DNA from: Deferrivibrio essentukiensis
GTDB lineage: Bacteria > Chrysiogenota > Deferribacteres > Deferribacterales > Deferrivibrionaceae
Assembly (NCBI RefSeq): GCF_020480685.1
Contig: NZ_JAJAFU010000024.1
Coordinates: 1 to 35,703 of the forward strand
DNA: 35,703 nucleotides
Reading direction: 5' to 3'
Positions 17,081-25,122 of the stretch are shown here, one piece after another; positions within the stretch are counted from its first letter, which is position 1, and each line of letters starts with the position of its first letter. The position numbers were made by a program, and so were the translations under genes. The notes beneath the pieces were generated by a model that searched no databases, was not told where the DNA came from, and was given only the letters and a program-made list of their open reading frames with translations.

Positions 17081-18364
17081 TTACCTTATGGGAAAAAGAG
17101 GATTTTTCCCGGATAAATATGCATCTTTTATACGGTTAAGGTCATAGCCTAAAAAGGCGGACAAAAGTACGCATTGATTTAAATATGTAGTTTTCAAAGC
17201 TCCATACTTTTTCCATCTTCTACCAGAGGTTTGCAGATATTCATCAGTGCAGGCTATTTTTCCACAACTTTTAGCCTTTTTAACAAAAAACAAATCCTCC
17301 ATGATTGGAACATCAGGGAAAGAGCCCAACTTAAAAAAGTCATTCTTTCTGATGAAAAACCCTTGATCTCCATATGGTTTTTTAAACAGATTAGCTCTGA
17401 TATTTGTTCCAAACTCAATAATCTTTTTCCCCGTAAAATCTTCCGATATTTTAAATTTAAAAAAACCAAGCAATACTTGCTTCTTCACAATAGTTTCCCT
17501 TATACAAACATCCCAATTATCCGGTAAAACTGAATCTGAATGCAAAAATAGCAAGATTTCACCAGTTGAAATTTTTACTCCTTTATTCATCTGTAATGCT
17601 CTTCCGGGCTTAGATTTAACTACAATCACCCCTAAATCAAGTGCTTTTTTTACAGTATTATCACTACTTCCCCCATCGACTACAATTGTCTCTACATTAA
17701 AGCCTTCATTAGTTTGTTGAATAACTTTTTCAATGTTATCTTCTTCGTTTAAAGTGGGAATAATAACGGAAATTTTTTTAGGGATATCCTCAAATTCATC
17801 AACATCATTTAATTCTTTGAGTAATTTATAATCTTTAATCTTACTAATAGTCTGATTTAATACTTTTTCACTCCCCCAGTCTATGTTTTCAAAAAGCTTT
17901 GGATTAGGCTTATTTAAACCAATTAAATAATAACCACCATCTTTGGCAGGTCCAATCACGCAGTTATTTTTTTCAAGAGATTGAAATGCTTTTAAAATTA
18001 AATCAGCTCTCAAATCAGGGCAATCACTTCCGATTATAACAATCTTGCTAAATCCACTTTTAAAGCCTTCTTCAAAGGCATTTTTCATTTTCTCCCCTAA
18101 ATCATTATCAACTTGCTCAGAATATTCAATACTACTCCCAAGCCAATTTTCCATATCAGCTTTTGTACCGCCAAAATATTTAATTTTAAAAGGGATTTTG
18201 GTTTTTTTAACCTGAGAAACTACAAATTCAGTCATCATCTTTTGCAGATTTGCAGCATTAATAGCGCCAATTTTAGGAATTAGACGAGTTTTTGCCTTGC
18301 CGGGGACAGGATATCGGGTAAAAATTATAATAAGTGAGTCATTTTGTTCAGCAAATAAAGTCAT
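17081..18364 (-). CDS. Fused double glycosyltransferase (TIGR04282 + TIGR04283 type)
   Basis: The 427-residue protein joins two enzymes that are usually separate. Residues 10-195 form a DUF2064/TIGR04282-like nucleotidyl- or glycosyltransferase domain with RYPVPGKAKTRL (17-28) and GSDCPDL (112-118). Residues 198-427 form a GT2-type domain of the TIGR04283 group with IIPTLNEEDNI (201-211), VDGGSSDNT (229-237) and a late RRWKKYGALKTT. Both families are named for co-occurrence with arsenosugar-type or radical SAM/selenodomain clusters, where they are thought to build or transfer the sugar part. It is the last gene of the operon led by the DUF547 gene, overlapping the flavoprotein gene by four bases. 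The fusion supports sequential action of the two domains. Confidence 0.8.
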   Translation of the reverse strand: MTLFAEQNDSLIIIFTRYPVPGKAKTRLIPKIGAINAANLQKMMTEFVVSQVKKTKIPFKIKYFGGTKADMENWLGSSIEYSEQVDNDLGEKMKNAFEEGFKSGFSKIVIIGSDCPDLRADLILKAFQSLEKNNCVIGPAKDGGYYLIGLNKPNPKLFENIDWGSEKVLNQTISKIKDYKLLKELNDVDEFEDIPKKISVIIPTLNEEDNIEKVIQQTNEGFNVETIVVDGGSSDNTVKKALDLGVIVVKSKPGRALQMNKGVKISTGEILLFLHSDSVLPDNWDVCIRETIVKKQVLLGFFKFKISEDFTGKKIIEFGTNIRANLFKKPYGDQGFFIRKNDFFKLGSFPDVPIMEDLFFVKKAKSCGKIACTDEYLQTSGRRWKKYGALKTTYLNQCVLLSAFLGYDLNRIKDAYLSGKNPLFPIR

Positions 18365-19887
18365 CTTCTTTGAAACTTAAACCACCATTTTAAAATCTTT
18401 GCAACTCTTGGTGTAAGTCTACTTTTATTATATAGACCTGACACACGTTTTATAGCTTCACTCTGAGTAGGATAAGGGTGTATTACATTTGCAAGCTTTC
18501 CAAGTCCGATATTATTAACAATTGCGATAGTAAATTCATTAATCATTTCACCTGCATGTGCTGCAACAATAGTTGCCCCTAAAATTTTGTCAGTCCCTTT
18601 TTTGACCATTACCTTAACAAAACCTATTGTTTCTCCGTCAGCCTGAGCCCTGTCATTTTCATTCATATCAAATTTGAAATGCTCAACCTCAATCCCTTGA
18701 CTTACAGCCTCTTCTTTATACATTCCCACATGAGCAACTTCAGGGTCAGTATAAGTGCACCAGGGCATAACAAGAGAGCTTAAACGTTTTCTCCCTTTAA
18801 AAAGGGCATTTTGTATCACAATCTGAGCTGCTGCATCTGCCGCATGAGTAAATTTCCATTTCATACAACAATCCCCTGCAGCATAAATATTTTTATTTGT
18901 AGTTTGTAAATAATCGTTAACCTTAACCCCTTCCCTTAAATCATAATCCACATTAACCATATCAAGATTCAGCCCTTCCACATTTGGAGCTCTCCCCGCA
19001 GCAGCAAGGATTTCATCAATTTCAATATTTTTTGAGCTACTTCCATCTACAGTTTGAACAGTGACTAACTTTTTACCGTTTTCTAATAGTTTTACTTCAG
19101 CTACTTTTGAGTTAGTTAAAATCTCAACGCCATCATTTTTTAAAACATCTTCTATTATTGATGCTGCTTCAATATCCTCTCTTGGTAAAATTCTTGAATG
19201 TTGAACAATTGTCACTTTTGCTCCAAATCTTTTAAAAGATTGAGCAAGCTCACATCCGATAGGGCCTCCACCAATTACAAGAAGATGTCCGGGAAGTTTT
19301 TGAAGATTAAAAATATTTTCGTTTGTCAGATACCCACTTTCTTTTAACCCCGGTATATTTGGAGCTACAGCTCTTGCCCCTGTGGCGATAACGGCTTTTT
19401 TAAATTTTAAAATCTTTCCATCAACTTCAATTGAATTATCTCCGACAAAGTGCCCTTTTCCTAAAAATACATTTACGCCAAGCTCAGAATACCTTTTTAC
19501 AGAATCGTTATGGCTTATGTCTGCCCTTATCTTTCTCATCCTTTCCATTATTTTTTCAAAATCTAAACTTGAGAAAGTATGGTTTTCAAAACCATACTTT
19601 TCGGCATTTTTTATTATATGTGCCACCCTTGCTGATTTAATAATACTTTTTGAAGGGACACAGCCAACATTCAGACAATCGCCGCCCATCAAATCTTTTT
19701 CCACAAGAGCCACTTTCCCGCCCAATGAGGCAGTTATTATCGCACTTATAAGCCCCGCAGTACCAGCACCCAAAACAACAAGATTATAAATTGGCTCAGG
19801 TTCAGGATTCACCCAGTCTTTTGGATGAACATTGCTCAAAAGTTTTTCATTATAAATATCTTTTGGTGATAGATTAAGGCTGCTCAT
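18361..19887 (-). CDS. Mercuric-reductase-like FAD/NAD(P) disulfide oxidoreductase
   Basis: The 508-residue class I flavoprotein has an N-terminal extension of about 33 residues, then GAGTAG (40-45) for FAD and the redox pair in CLNVGC (Cys71, Cys76). The NAD(P) fold follows (VIGGGPIGCELAQ), and the dimerisation domain ends with HPYPTQSE, where His and Glu form the usual catalytic dyad. There is no N-terminal heavy-metal domain and no C-terminal Cys pair, both expected in a true MerA, so mercury reduction is unlikely. Close relatives usually sit beside TVP38/DedA genes, as here, and their substrate is unknown; a small disulfide or an arsenic-bound thiol is possible. Only two bases separate it from the TVP38 gene. 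Confidence 0.8.
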   Translation of the reverse strand: MSSLNLSPKDIYNEKLLSNVHPKDWVNPEPEPIYNLVVLGAGTAGLISAIITASLGGKVALVEKDLMGGDCLNVGCVPSKSIIKSARVAHIIKNAEKYGFENHTFSSLDFEKIMERMRKIRADISHNDSVKRYSELGVNVFLGKGHFVGDNSIEVDGKILKFKKAVIATGARAVAPNIPGLKESGYLTNENIFNLQKLPGHLLVIGGGPIGCELAQSFKRFGAKVTIVQHSRILPREDIEAASIIEDVLKNDGVEILTNSKVAEVKLLENGKKLVTVQTVDGSSSKNIEIDEILAAAGRAPNVEGLNLDMVNVDYDLREGVKVNDYLQTTNKNIYAAGDCCMKWKFTHAADAAAQIVIQNALFKGRKRLSSLVMPWCTYTDPEVAHVGMYKEEAVSQGIEVEHFKFDMNENDRAQADGETIGFVKVMVKKGTDKILGATIVAAHAGEMINEFTIAIVNNIGLGKLANVIHPYPTQSEAIKRVSGLYNKSRLTPRVAKILKWWFKFQRR

Positions 19888-19889
19888 AT

Positions 19890-20543
19890 TTATTCCTTAA
19901 TTTTACTCTTTGCTTTTTTGACAAGCAAAAATAGGATTGCAAATATCAGTAATACCACAGCTACAAGCACCCAGGGGATTTTACCTTCCCTGATTGCAGT
20001 AGTTACAGCATCCGTCCCAACTACATAAAGGACTGTCCCGGGCAGCATACATATAAAAGACCAAAAGACGTACGTCATAAAAGGTACTTTTGTAAGTCCG
20101 AAACCATAGTTAAGGAGATTAAAAGGGAAAAGCGGAACAAGCCTTGTAATAGCTACAATTATTGCTCCATTTTTCTCAGTCATATCATCTAATTTTTTAA
20201 ACTTTTCACTTTTTGACAAAAGTGATACTACAAAATCCCTTGCAAAATATCTTGAAATCAGAAAGCACAGCGATGCGCCAATGGTTGCTCCAAATATAAC
20301 CGTCACAACCCCTACAATCGAGCCAAAAATCGCTCCTGCCATTATGGTCAACGCAGAACCCGGGATTGCCATCACTGTTGCTAAGGCATAAACTCCCATA
20401 AAAATAATAGGTCCTAAAGCTCCTTTTGAGGCAACCCACTCTCTAAAATCACCAAACTTTTCTGAAAGCCCATAATATTTACCGGCAAAAACAAGCAATA
20501 AAATAATCAGTGTGGCAAGCAGTAGCTTTAGATATTTTTTCAT
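19890..20543 (-). CDS. TVP38/TMEM64 (DedA-like) membrane protein
   Basis: The 217-residue protein has about five or six membrane spans: one at 5-22, a group from 45 to 120, two from 150 to 175 and one near 188-208, followed by a basic tail (KKAKSKIKE). The motif GPIIFMGVYALATVMAIPGSALTIMAGAIFG is cut here to its key parts: an IPG turn near 60-62 and a GxxxG-rich stretch near 72-90. A second loop has FPFNLLNYGFGLT (138-150). These are hallmarks of the VTT domain family, now linked to lipid flipping across membranes. It is sandwiched between the methyltransferase fusion and the flavoprotein with gaps of zero and two bases. Confidence 0.85.
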   Translation of the reverse strand: MKKYLKLLLATLIILLLVFAGKYYGLSEKFGDFREWVASKGALGPIIFMGVYALATVMAIPGSALTIMAGAIFGSIVGVVTVIFGATIGASLCFLISRYFARDFVVSLLSKSEKFKKLDDMTEKNGAIIVAITRLVPLFPFNLLNYGFGLTKVPFMTYVFWSFICMLPGTVLYVVGTDAVTTAIREGKIPWVLVAVVLLIFAILFLLVKKAKSKIKE

Positions 20544-22568
20544 TTAACAACCACAGGCATTTTTCGGTTCATCATTATTTTGTTTATCATCACCACAATC
20601 AAATAGCCCATAATGGATTGAACGGTCACCAAACACTTTAAAATGTTTTGCGTATCTTGTTTGAGATAGCATTGATGCTGTATTGCCACATACTAGCATT
20701 GGTTTGCCTTTTTCAAATATATGATGGTCATCTAAAATAAAAGAATTAGGCTCTTCTGTTATTGTGCCGAGATAAGTGGCAACCTGCCCATAATCTTCAC
20801 ATTTATCTTCTAAATCATCTATTTTAAATACCCTTACTGTTTGGGAATAAAGTTTTGCCAATCCTACCTTTTGCTTTATTTCTTGATTTGTTATTTCTAT
20901 CTCTCTCGATGAAACAACTCTTACGTCAGGATAGCCAAGCTTTGTTACAGCTCTTCTGAAATCTTCAATATAAAAAGCTCCAGCTATACATTCTCCTATA
21001 AGCACAGGGTCTGTTTTTAATTCTTCAGGGATTCTTCTTGACGCAAACACATCAGAGAAATAGAGTTCACCGCCTGGTTTTAAAACCCTAAAAATTTCTT
21101 TTAGAAGTTTTGATTTATCAAAGGAAAGGTTTACCACACAATTTGATATCACTATATCTACTGAATTATCCTCTATACCTAATTTATCAAGCTCTTCAAT
21201 ATAACCTTTTTTAAACTCGATATTAGGTTTTTTAAAACCAAATTTTTCAGTCATTACATCTATATATTTTTTAGCCACATCAAGCTGCTCATCAGTCATA
21301 TCAATGCCGATTACTCTGCCATTTTCGCCCACAAGTTTAGAAAGAATATATGCGTCTCTTCCTGTGCCACAACCAAGGTCAATTACTGTGCAACCTTCTA
21401 CTGCCAGAGGAATCGGAGAGCCACACCCATAAAATTTATCCAAAATCTCCTCTTCAATATCCAAAAGTATACTTTTTACATAGTCAGGAACCGACTCGGT
21501 AGAGCAACAAGCTGATGTTTTTAAATCATATTTTGTCTTTAAAACCTTACCATAGTACTCTTTTATATCATCTTTATTCACAGCTGCTTCTTTCGTAATC
21601 ATACCTTCCTCTCTTTGCTTTTTGGCTATTTTACTGCTTAATTGACTACACAACACCCCATCAGAATAGCATATAAAACATCTATGATGCTTAAGAGATA
21701 CTTTTGCCTGCATTGCCTCTTTAAGTGTGCTGCCCAAATCATATTGTTCGTCATCATCTACCAAAGTGCATGCATAGACACTTACTTTACCATCTTTTTT
21801 CAAAACCATTTTGCTGTAACTACACATTAAATTTTCTATCTCTTCATCACTTTTGGTGGAATAAAGCTGGGCTTTTGTTATTTCAGGTACTTTTACTTCA
21901 GCATTTGGTCGCTTTAAATCCACAAAAGATACAATTTCCATTGTTTCAAGTAGTCCTGACTGATTAAAAAGTTTCACAAAGTTTTCATTTATATGCGAAG
22001 TAGATTCATTTGCTGCAGACTGACAGGCAACTGATACGTTAAAGCCAATTTCATGCAATTTTTTCAATAATTCAAGAGAAAGCCTGAATTTATCAGCCCC
22101 CCTATTTTTATCGTGCAGTGCCTCGTCATAAGAATCAAGGCTTATTCTAAAAGTTAATTTATAAGGTTTGTTGACAAAAGATTTAATCTTGTCTAAATTT
22201 TTAAGTAGTGGTTCAGTAGCATTTGTCAAAACCAGACAATCCTTGAAATTAAGCGCATAGTCAAGTATCTTAATAAACTCTTTATTTACAAAAGGTTCAC
22301 CACCGGTAAAAGAAAACCTTTCTACACCTATCTCCAACGCTTCCTCTATAAAAGGTTTAATATCAGAAAGTGTCAGCTGCTCTATCCTGTTGTTGTTGGG
22401 TGATGAGCCTTCAAAGCAAAATGGACACCTCAAATTACAAATTGTTCCCGTGTGAAACCAGAGCTCTTTTAACTTAGCCGGTTTTACGTATGCCCTCATC
22501 TCCCCATTTTCAGTAAAATTCCAGCTATAGTCTTTTAAGCGATGTTTCTCATTTAAAATTTCCTGCAT
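20544..22568 (-). CDS. Radical SAM / arsenite methyltransferase (ArsM-type) fusion
   Basis: The 674-residue protein carries two modules. Residues 30-310 are a radical SAM domain with CNLRCPFC (Cys44, Cys48, Cys51), TGGEP at 88-92 and a SPASM/twitch-like tail with Cys249, Cys267, Cys297, Cys300 and Cys307. Residues 345-674 are an ArsM of the arsenosugar type: Cys354 and Cys355, the SAM motif DLGCGTGRD (397-405), SNCVVNLS (475-482) with Cys477, RVLKPGGELYFSD and GECIAGAFY with Cys527. A C-terminal extension (EDYGQVATYLGTI, VCGNTASML) follows, as found in arsenosugar-type ArsM. It should methylate arsenite and may add a carbon group by radical chemistry. It is not ArsS. Ribosome site GGAGG precedes ATG. 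It is followed with no gap by the TVP38 gene. Confidence 0.85.
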   Translation of the reverse strand: MQEILNEKHRLKDYSWNFTENGEMRAYVKPAKLKELWFHTGTICNLRCPFCFEGSSPNNNRIEQLTLSDIKPFIEEALEIGVERFSFTGGEPFVNKEFIKILDYALNFKDCLVLTNATEPLLKNLDKIKSFVNKPYKLTFRISLDSYDEALHDKNRGADKFRLSLELLKKLHEIGFNVSVACQSAANESTSHINENFVKLFNQSGLLETMEIVSFVDLKRPNAEVKVPEITKAQLYSTKSDEEIENLMCSYSKMVLKKDGKVSVYACTLVDDDEQYDLGSTLKEAMQAKVSLKHHRCFICYSDGVLCSQLSSKIAKKQREEGMITKEAAVNKDDIKEYYGKVLKTKYDLKTSACCSTESVPDYVKSILLDIEEEILDKFYGCGSPIPLAVEGCTVIDLGCGTGRDAYILSKLVGENGRVIGIDMTDEQLDVAKKYIDVMTEKFGFKKPNIEFKKGYIEELDKLGIEDNSVDIVISNCVVNLSFDKSKLLKEIFRVLKPGGELYFSDVFASRRIPEELKTDPVLIGECIAGAFYIEDFRRAVTKLGYPDVRVVSSREIEITNQEIKQKVGLAKLYSQTVRVFKIDDLEDKCEDYGQVATYLGTITEEPNSFILDDHHIFEKGKPMLVCGNTASMLSQTRYAKHFKVFGDRSIHYGLFDCGDDKQNNDEPKNACGC

Positions 22569-22591
22569 CTTACCTCCAAAACAAACCGTCC

Positions 22592-23320
22592 TTACTTCTC
22601 ATTTAAGCTCCAGTCATACTTTATCCATTTTTTATTAAAATTTTTTATATCTATTAAAGAATATTTTTTAATAAAATCATCTATCGAGTTAAAATCTTCA
22701 CTGTACCATTTAAATATTGAGGACAAAAATACCGTATTTTTTTCATAGTCCACCACCATTCCATAGTTTGACTGTAAATATTCTTGTACTTGCTCAGTAA
22801 GCTGTGCATCAAGCTTCTCCCCTGTATAGGCTTCGAAGCGAAGCGGGGGACACCCTTTTGCAGCACATACAAGGGCAAAATGAATTCGTGGTTCATTAAA
22901 CTCTTTTCGAATAATATCGTGCTCAAGGTTATCAAGAGAAATTTTATTACCAAACAGTTTGACAACCTTTTTATCCCATGGACCGCTAAAAATATTACCG
23001 ATATCCTTTATCGATTCCACCGGGTAATTATCAATGATTAACTGTAAGGTTGCAGCATTGTAAAAGTTAATCAAAAAGGCAAGTTTTGCGTGGTTGTCCC
23101 ATTTATTGTATGTATTCAAATCAACATTAGAGAGCGTTTTTAGATATTCATCAAGCAAGTATCTATCTTTTTTCAAACTTTTATAATCTACCAATCCACT
23201 ATTGACATATCTTTTGAGCAAAATATCGTATTTTTGGTGCAAACTATTTTCCGATGAAAACCCATTTACTGCAATCAAGAATACACTCAAAAAAAATATA
23301 AACCTCGGCAACCACTTCAT
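22592..23320 (-). CDS. Exported DUF547 protein
   Basis: The 242-residue protein begins MKWLPRFIFFLSVFLIAVNGFSS, a clear signal peptide with likely cleavage near residue 21-23. The DUF547 domain covers most of the rest, with AFLINFYNAATL, SIKDIGNIFSGPWD, LEHDIIRKEF and PRIHFALVCAAKGCPPL as its conserved blocks. The His and Cys residues of the last block could bind a metal, but no activity is established. It leads the arsenic-type operon, 23 bases before the radical SAM fusion, and DUF547 genes are known companions of such clusters. The start at 23320 is chosen over a longer frame because it gives the signal peptide and lies six bases after a TATAAT box. Confidence 0.82.
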   Translation of the reverse strand: MKWLPRFIFFLSVFLIAVNGFSSENSLHQKYDILLKRYVNSGLVDYKSLKKDRYLLDEYLKTLSNVDLNTYNKWDNHAKLAFLINFYNAATLQLIIDNYPVESIKDIGNIFSGPWDKKVVKLFGNKISLDNLEHDIIRKEFNEPRIHFALVCAAKGCPPLRFEAYTGEKLDAQLTEQVQEYLQSNYGMVVDYEKNTVFLSSIFKWYSEDFNSIDDFIKKYSLIDIKNFNKKWIKYDWSLNEK

Positions 23321-23326
23321 GAAGAT

Positions 23327-23354
23327 ATTATAATTAAAATAATTAAATTCACAA
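23327..23354 (-). promoter_or_regulatory. Sigma-70-type promoter, leaderless geometry
   Basis: On the minus strand TTGTGA (23349-23354) and a perfect TATAAT (23327-23332) are 16 bases apart, and the ATG of the DUF547 gene follows after exactly six bases. No ribosome site is present. Confidence 0.65.
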
Positions 23355-23376
23355 TATAAAACAAACAACTATACTT

Positions 23377-23417
23377 TTGTAGAATATTCTCCAATACCTT
23401 TGCAGAATATTCTACAA
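23377..23417. promoter_or_regulatory. Two copies of an 18-bp palindrome, probable enhancer sites
   Basis: Sites at 23377-23394 and 23400-23417 both fit TTGnAGAATATTCTnCAA, with a perfectly palindromic core and outer arms, and centres 23 bases apart. They lie about 110 and 87 bases upstream of the predicted start of the sigma-54 promoter for the plus-strand operon, the normal distance for an NtrC-type activator. They also lie just upstream of the -35 box of the divergent DUF547 operon. Confidence 0.7.
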
Positions 23418-23467
23418 TATTTAGAATCAATTTCAAATAAATATCAATACACCAACGATTTATAATT

Positions 23468-23484
23468 TTGGCAAAGAGATTGCT
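23468..23484 (+). promoter_or_regulatory. Sigma-54 (-24/-12) promoter
   Basis: TTGGCA at 23468-23473 and TTGCT at 23480-23484 place GG and GC exactly ten bases apart, fitting the TGGCAcg-N4-TTGCw consensus except for the two bases after TGGCA. The start of transcription would be near 23495, giving a leader of about 20 bases that holds the ribosome site. A sigma-70 reading (TTGGCA, 17 bases, TAAAAA) is weaker. Confidence 0.65.
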
Positions 23485-23514
23485 TAATATTAAAAAAAAT
23501 CGTGAGGTGAGTTT

Positions 23515-23940
23515 ATGAAAAAACTTTTTTTAGGACTAATTGCTTTAATTTTTCTTGCAGGTTGCCAGAGTGGCAAATATGAAAAAGTAAAAGCGGAAAA
23601 TGGAATCGTTAAAATACCCGTTTCCAAAGTAAGTGACGGTAATATTCACTACTATGAATATGATAACAATGGCAAACCTGTTAAATTTTTTGTATTGCAA
23701 AGCAATGACAGGACCATAAGAGCAGCTTTTGATGCTTGCGACGTATGCTATCCGGAAAAAAAAGGGTATCGTCAGGAAGGTGATTTTGTAATTTGTAATA
23801 ATTGCGGGCAAAGATTTCACGAATCAAAGATAAATGTGCAAAAAGGTGGTTGCAATCCAGCACCATTAAACAGAAGTGTAAATGGTAGCTTTCTTGAAAT
23901 ACAAGTTGCCGACATTAAAAAAGGCTCATTCTATTTTTAG
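23515..23940 (+). CDS. DUF2318 Fe-S-like lipoprotein
   Basis: The 141-residue protein has a lipoprotein signal peptide with lipobox LAGC (acylated Cys17). The DUF2318 domain has AFDACDVC (Cys75, Cys78), ICNNCGQRFH (Cys94, Cys97, His102) and GGC (Cys113), proposed to bind a metal or cluster outside the cytoplasm. In other bacteria DUF2318 proteins accompany P19/FTR1-type iron uptake genes; in Campylobacter jejuni such a protein lies beside FtsX-like permeases and an ATPase. Here neither P19 nor FTR1 is seen. A strong GAGGTGAG ribosome site precedes ATG. It is the first gene of a five-gene operon and may shuttle electrons or metal to the permease. Confidence 0.8.
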   Translation: MKKLFLGLIALIFLAGCQSGKYEKVKAENGIVKIPVSKVSDGNIHYYEYDNNGKPVKFFVLQSNDRTIRAAFDACDVCYPEKKGYRQEGDFVICNNCGQRFHESKINVQKGGCNPAPLNRSVNGSFLEIQVADIKKGSFYF

Positions 23941-23949
23941 GGTAAAAAT

Positions 23950-25110
23950 ATGAATATTTTTACGATTCCGTTTAAAAACCTGAAGGTAAAGTTTTTTAAA
24001 ACAGCTATTTTAATATTCGTATTTGCAATAGGCATTACTTCTTCTGTCGCACTTAACAAAGTCTCTTCCACAGTTTCAGAAGCTCTGGAAGAAAAGATGA
24101 ATAAATTTGGTGCGAACATACTTGTGTACCCGAAAACGGATGAGATAAATATTTCTTACGGCGGGGTACAGCTTGGAAATTTGTCTTACGAGGTTAAATA
24201 CCTTCCTGAAACTGATGTTGTAGAAAAAATAAGAAACATTGAGTTTAATAAAAACATAAGTGCTGTAGCTCCAAAACTAGTAAAAGCAGCTAAATTAGAA
24301 GATAAATTGGTAGGCGTAGTTGGTATCGTCCCACAAGAAGAGATAAAAATAAAAAGCTACTGGAATATTTCAGGAAAAATGATTGAAAGGGGAGATGAAG
24401 TAATTATAGGTTCAAATATTGCCAAAAAACTTAATAAAAATATGGGTGATAAAATACAGCTTTATGACAGCAATTTTACAATCTCAGGTGTAATTGAAAG
24501 TACCGGTTCTGAAGAGGATAATCTTATTTTTGCTAACCTGCACCAATTGCAAAACCTCACAGGTGAAACCAATAAAATTAACTTTGTCGAAGTATCAGCG
24601 CTTTGTGCAGGGTGTCCTATTGAAGACATAGTCAATCAAATTAAAGTCGCCATTCCAGATTCAGAAATCAATGCCGTCCAGAAACTTGTAAAACAAAGAA
24701 TGTCCGCAGTACACTTTGTTGAAAAACTCGCTGCTATTTTAAGTGGAGTAATTATTTTTATTGCATGCTTTATGCTTGCTATATTTATGCTCTCTTCCGT
24801 TACAGAAAGGAAAAAAGAGATCGGCATATTAAGAGCGGTGGGATATTCCAAGTCAAATATATTTATAATTTTTATTACCGAGGCTCTCTTAATAGGTATA
24901 ATGTCAGGTCTGGTTGGTTATACAAGCGGATATTTTTTAAGTTTCAAAATACTTGATATTCTGCACATTGAAGCTGGAAAAATAACATTCAGTTTCCTGG
25001 AAAGTGTCCTGGTTGTTATTGCTGTTGGCTTAATTGCCATAATCTCATCAAGTCTACCAGCAGCAAAAGCAGCAAAAATAACTCCGTCTGAAGCACTTAT
25101 TGCATTATAA
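23950..25110 (+). CDS. FtsX/MacB-type ABC transporter permease
   Basis: The 386-residue protein has the MacB/LolC plan: one N-terminal membrane span (about 18-36), a large extracytoplasmic domain (about 40-258), then three spans (about 263-284, 305-330, 350-372). Between the second and third spans lies ERKKEIGILRAVGYSKSNI, the coupling segment that meets the ATPase, and the end has AAKAAKITPSEAL, typical of FtsX-like permeases. The extracytoplasmic part contains CAGC, an unusual Cys pair that could touch metal or the DUF2318 lipoprotein. Such permeases often do mechanical work and do not move a solute. It starts nine bases after the lipoprotein gene. Confidence 0.85.
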   Translation: MNIFTIPFKNLKVKFFKTAILIFVFAIGITSSVALNKVSSTVSEALEEKMNKFGANILVYPKTDEINISYGGVQLGNLSYEVKYLPETDVVEKIRNIEFNKNISAVAPKLVKAAKLEDKLVGVVGIVPQEEIKIKSYWNISGKMIERGDEVIIGSNIAKKLNKNMGDKIQLYDSNFTISGVIESTGSEEDNLIFANLHQLQNLTGETNKINFVEVSALCAGCPIEDIVNQIKVAIPDSEINAVQKLVKQRMSAVHFVEKLAAILSGVIIFIACFMLAIFMLSSVTERKKEIGILRAVGYSKSNIFIIFITEALLIGIMSGLVGYTSGYFLSFKILDILHIEAGKITFSFLESVLVVIAVGLIAIISSSLPAAKAAKITPSEALIAL

Positions 25111-25122
25111 AAGAGGTATAAT

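Noticed and set aside
18361-19887. True mercuric reductase
   Set aside because: It lacks the N-terminal metal-binding domain and the C-terminal Cys pair of MerA, and there are no other mer genes nearby.
20544-22568. ArsS in the radical SAM half
   Set aside because: The Cys pattern after the barrel fits a SPASM/twitch tail and the expected ArsS C-terminal domain was not seen.
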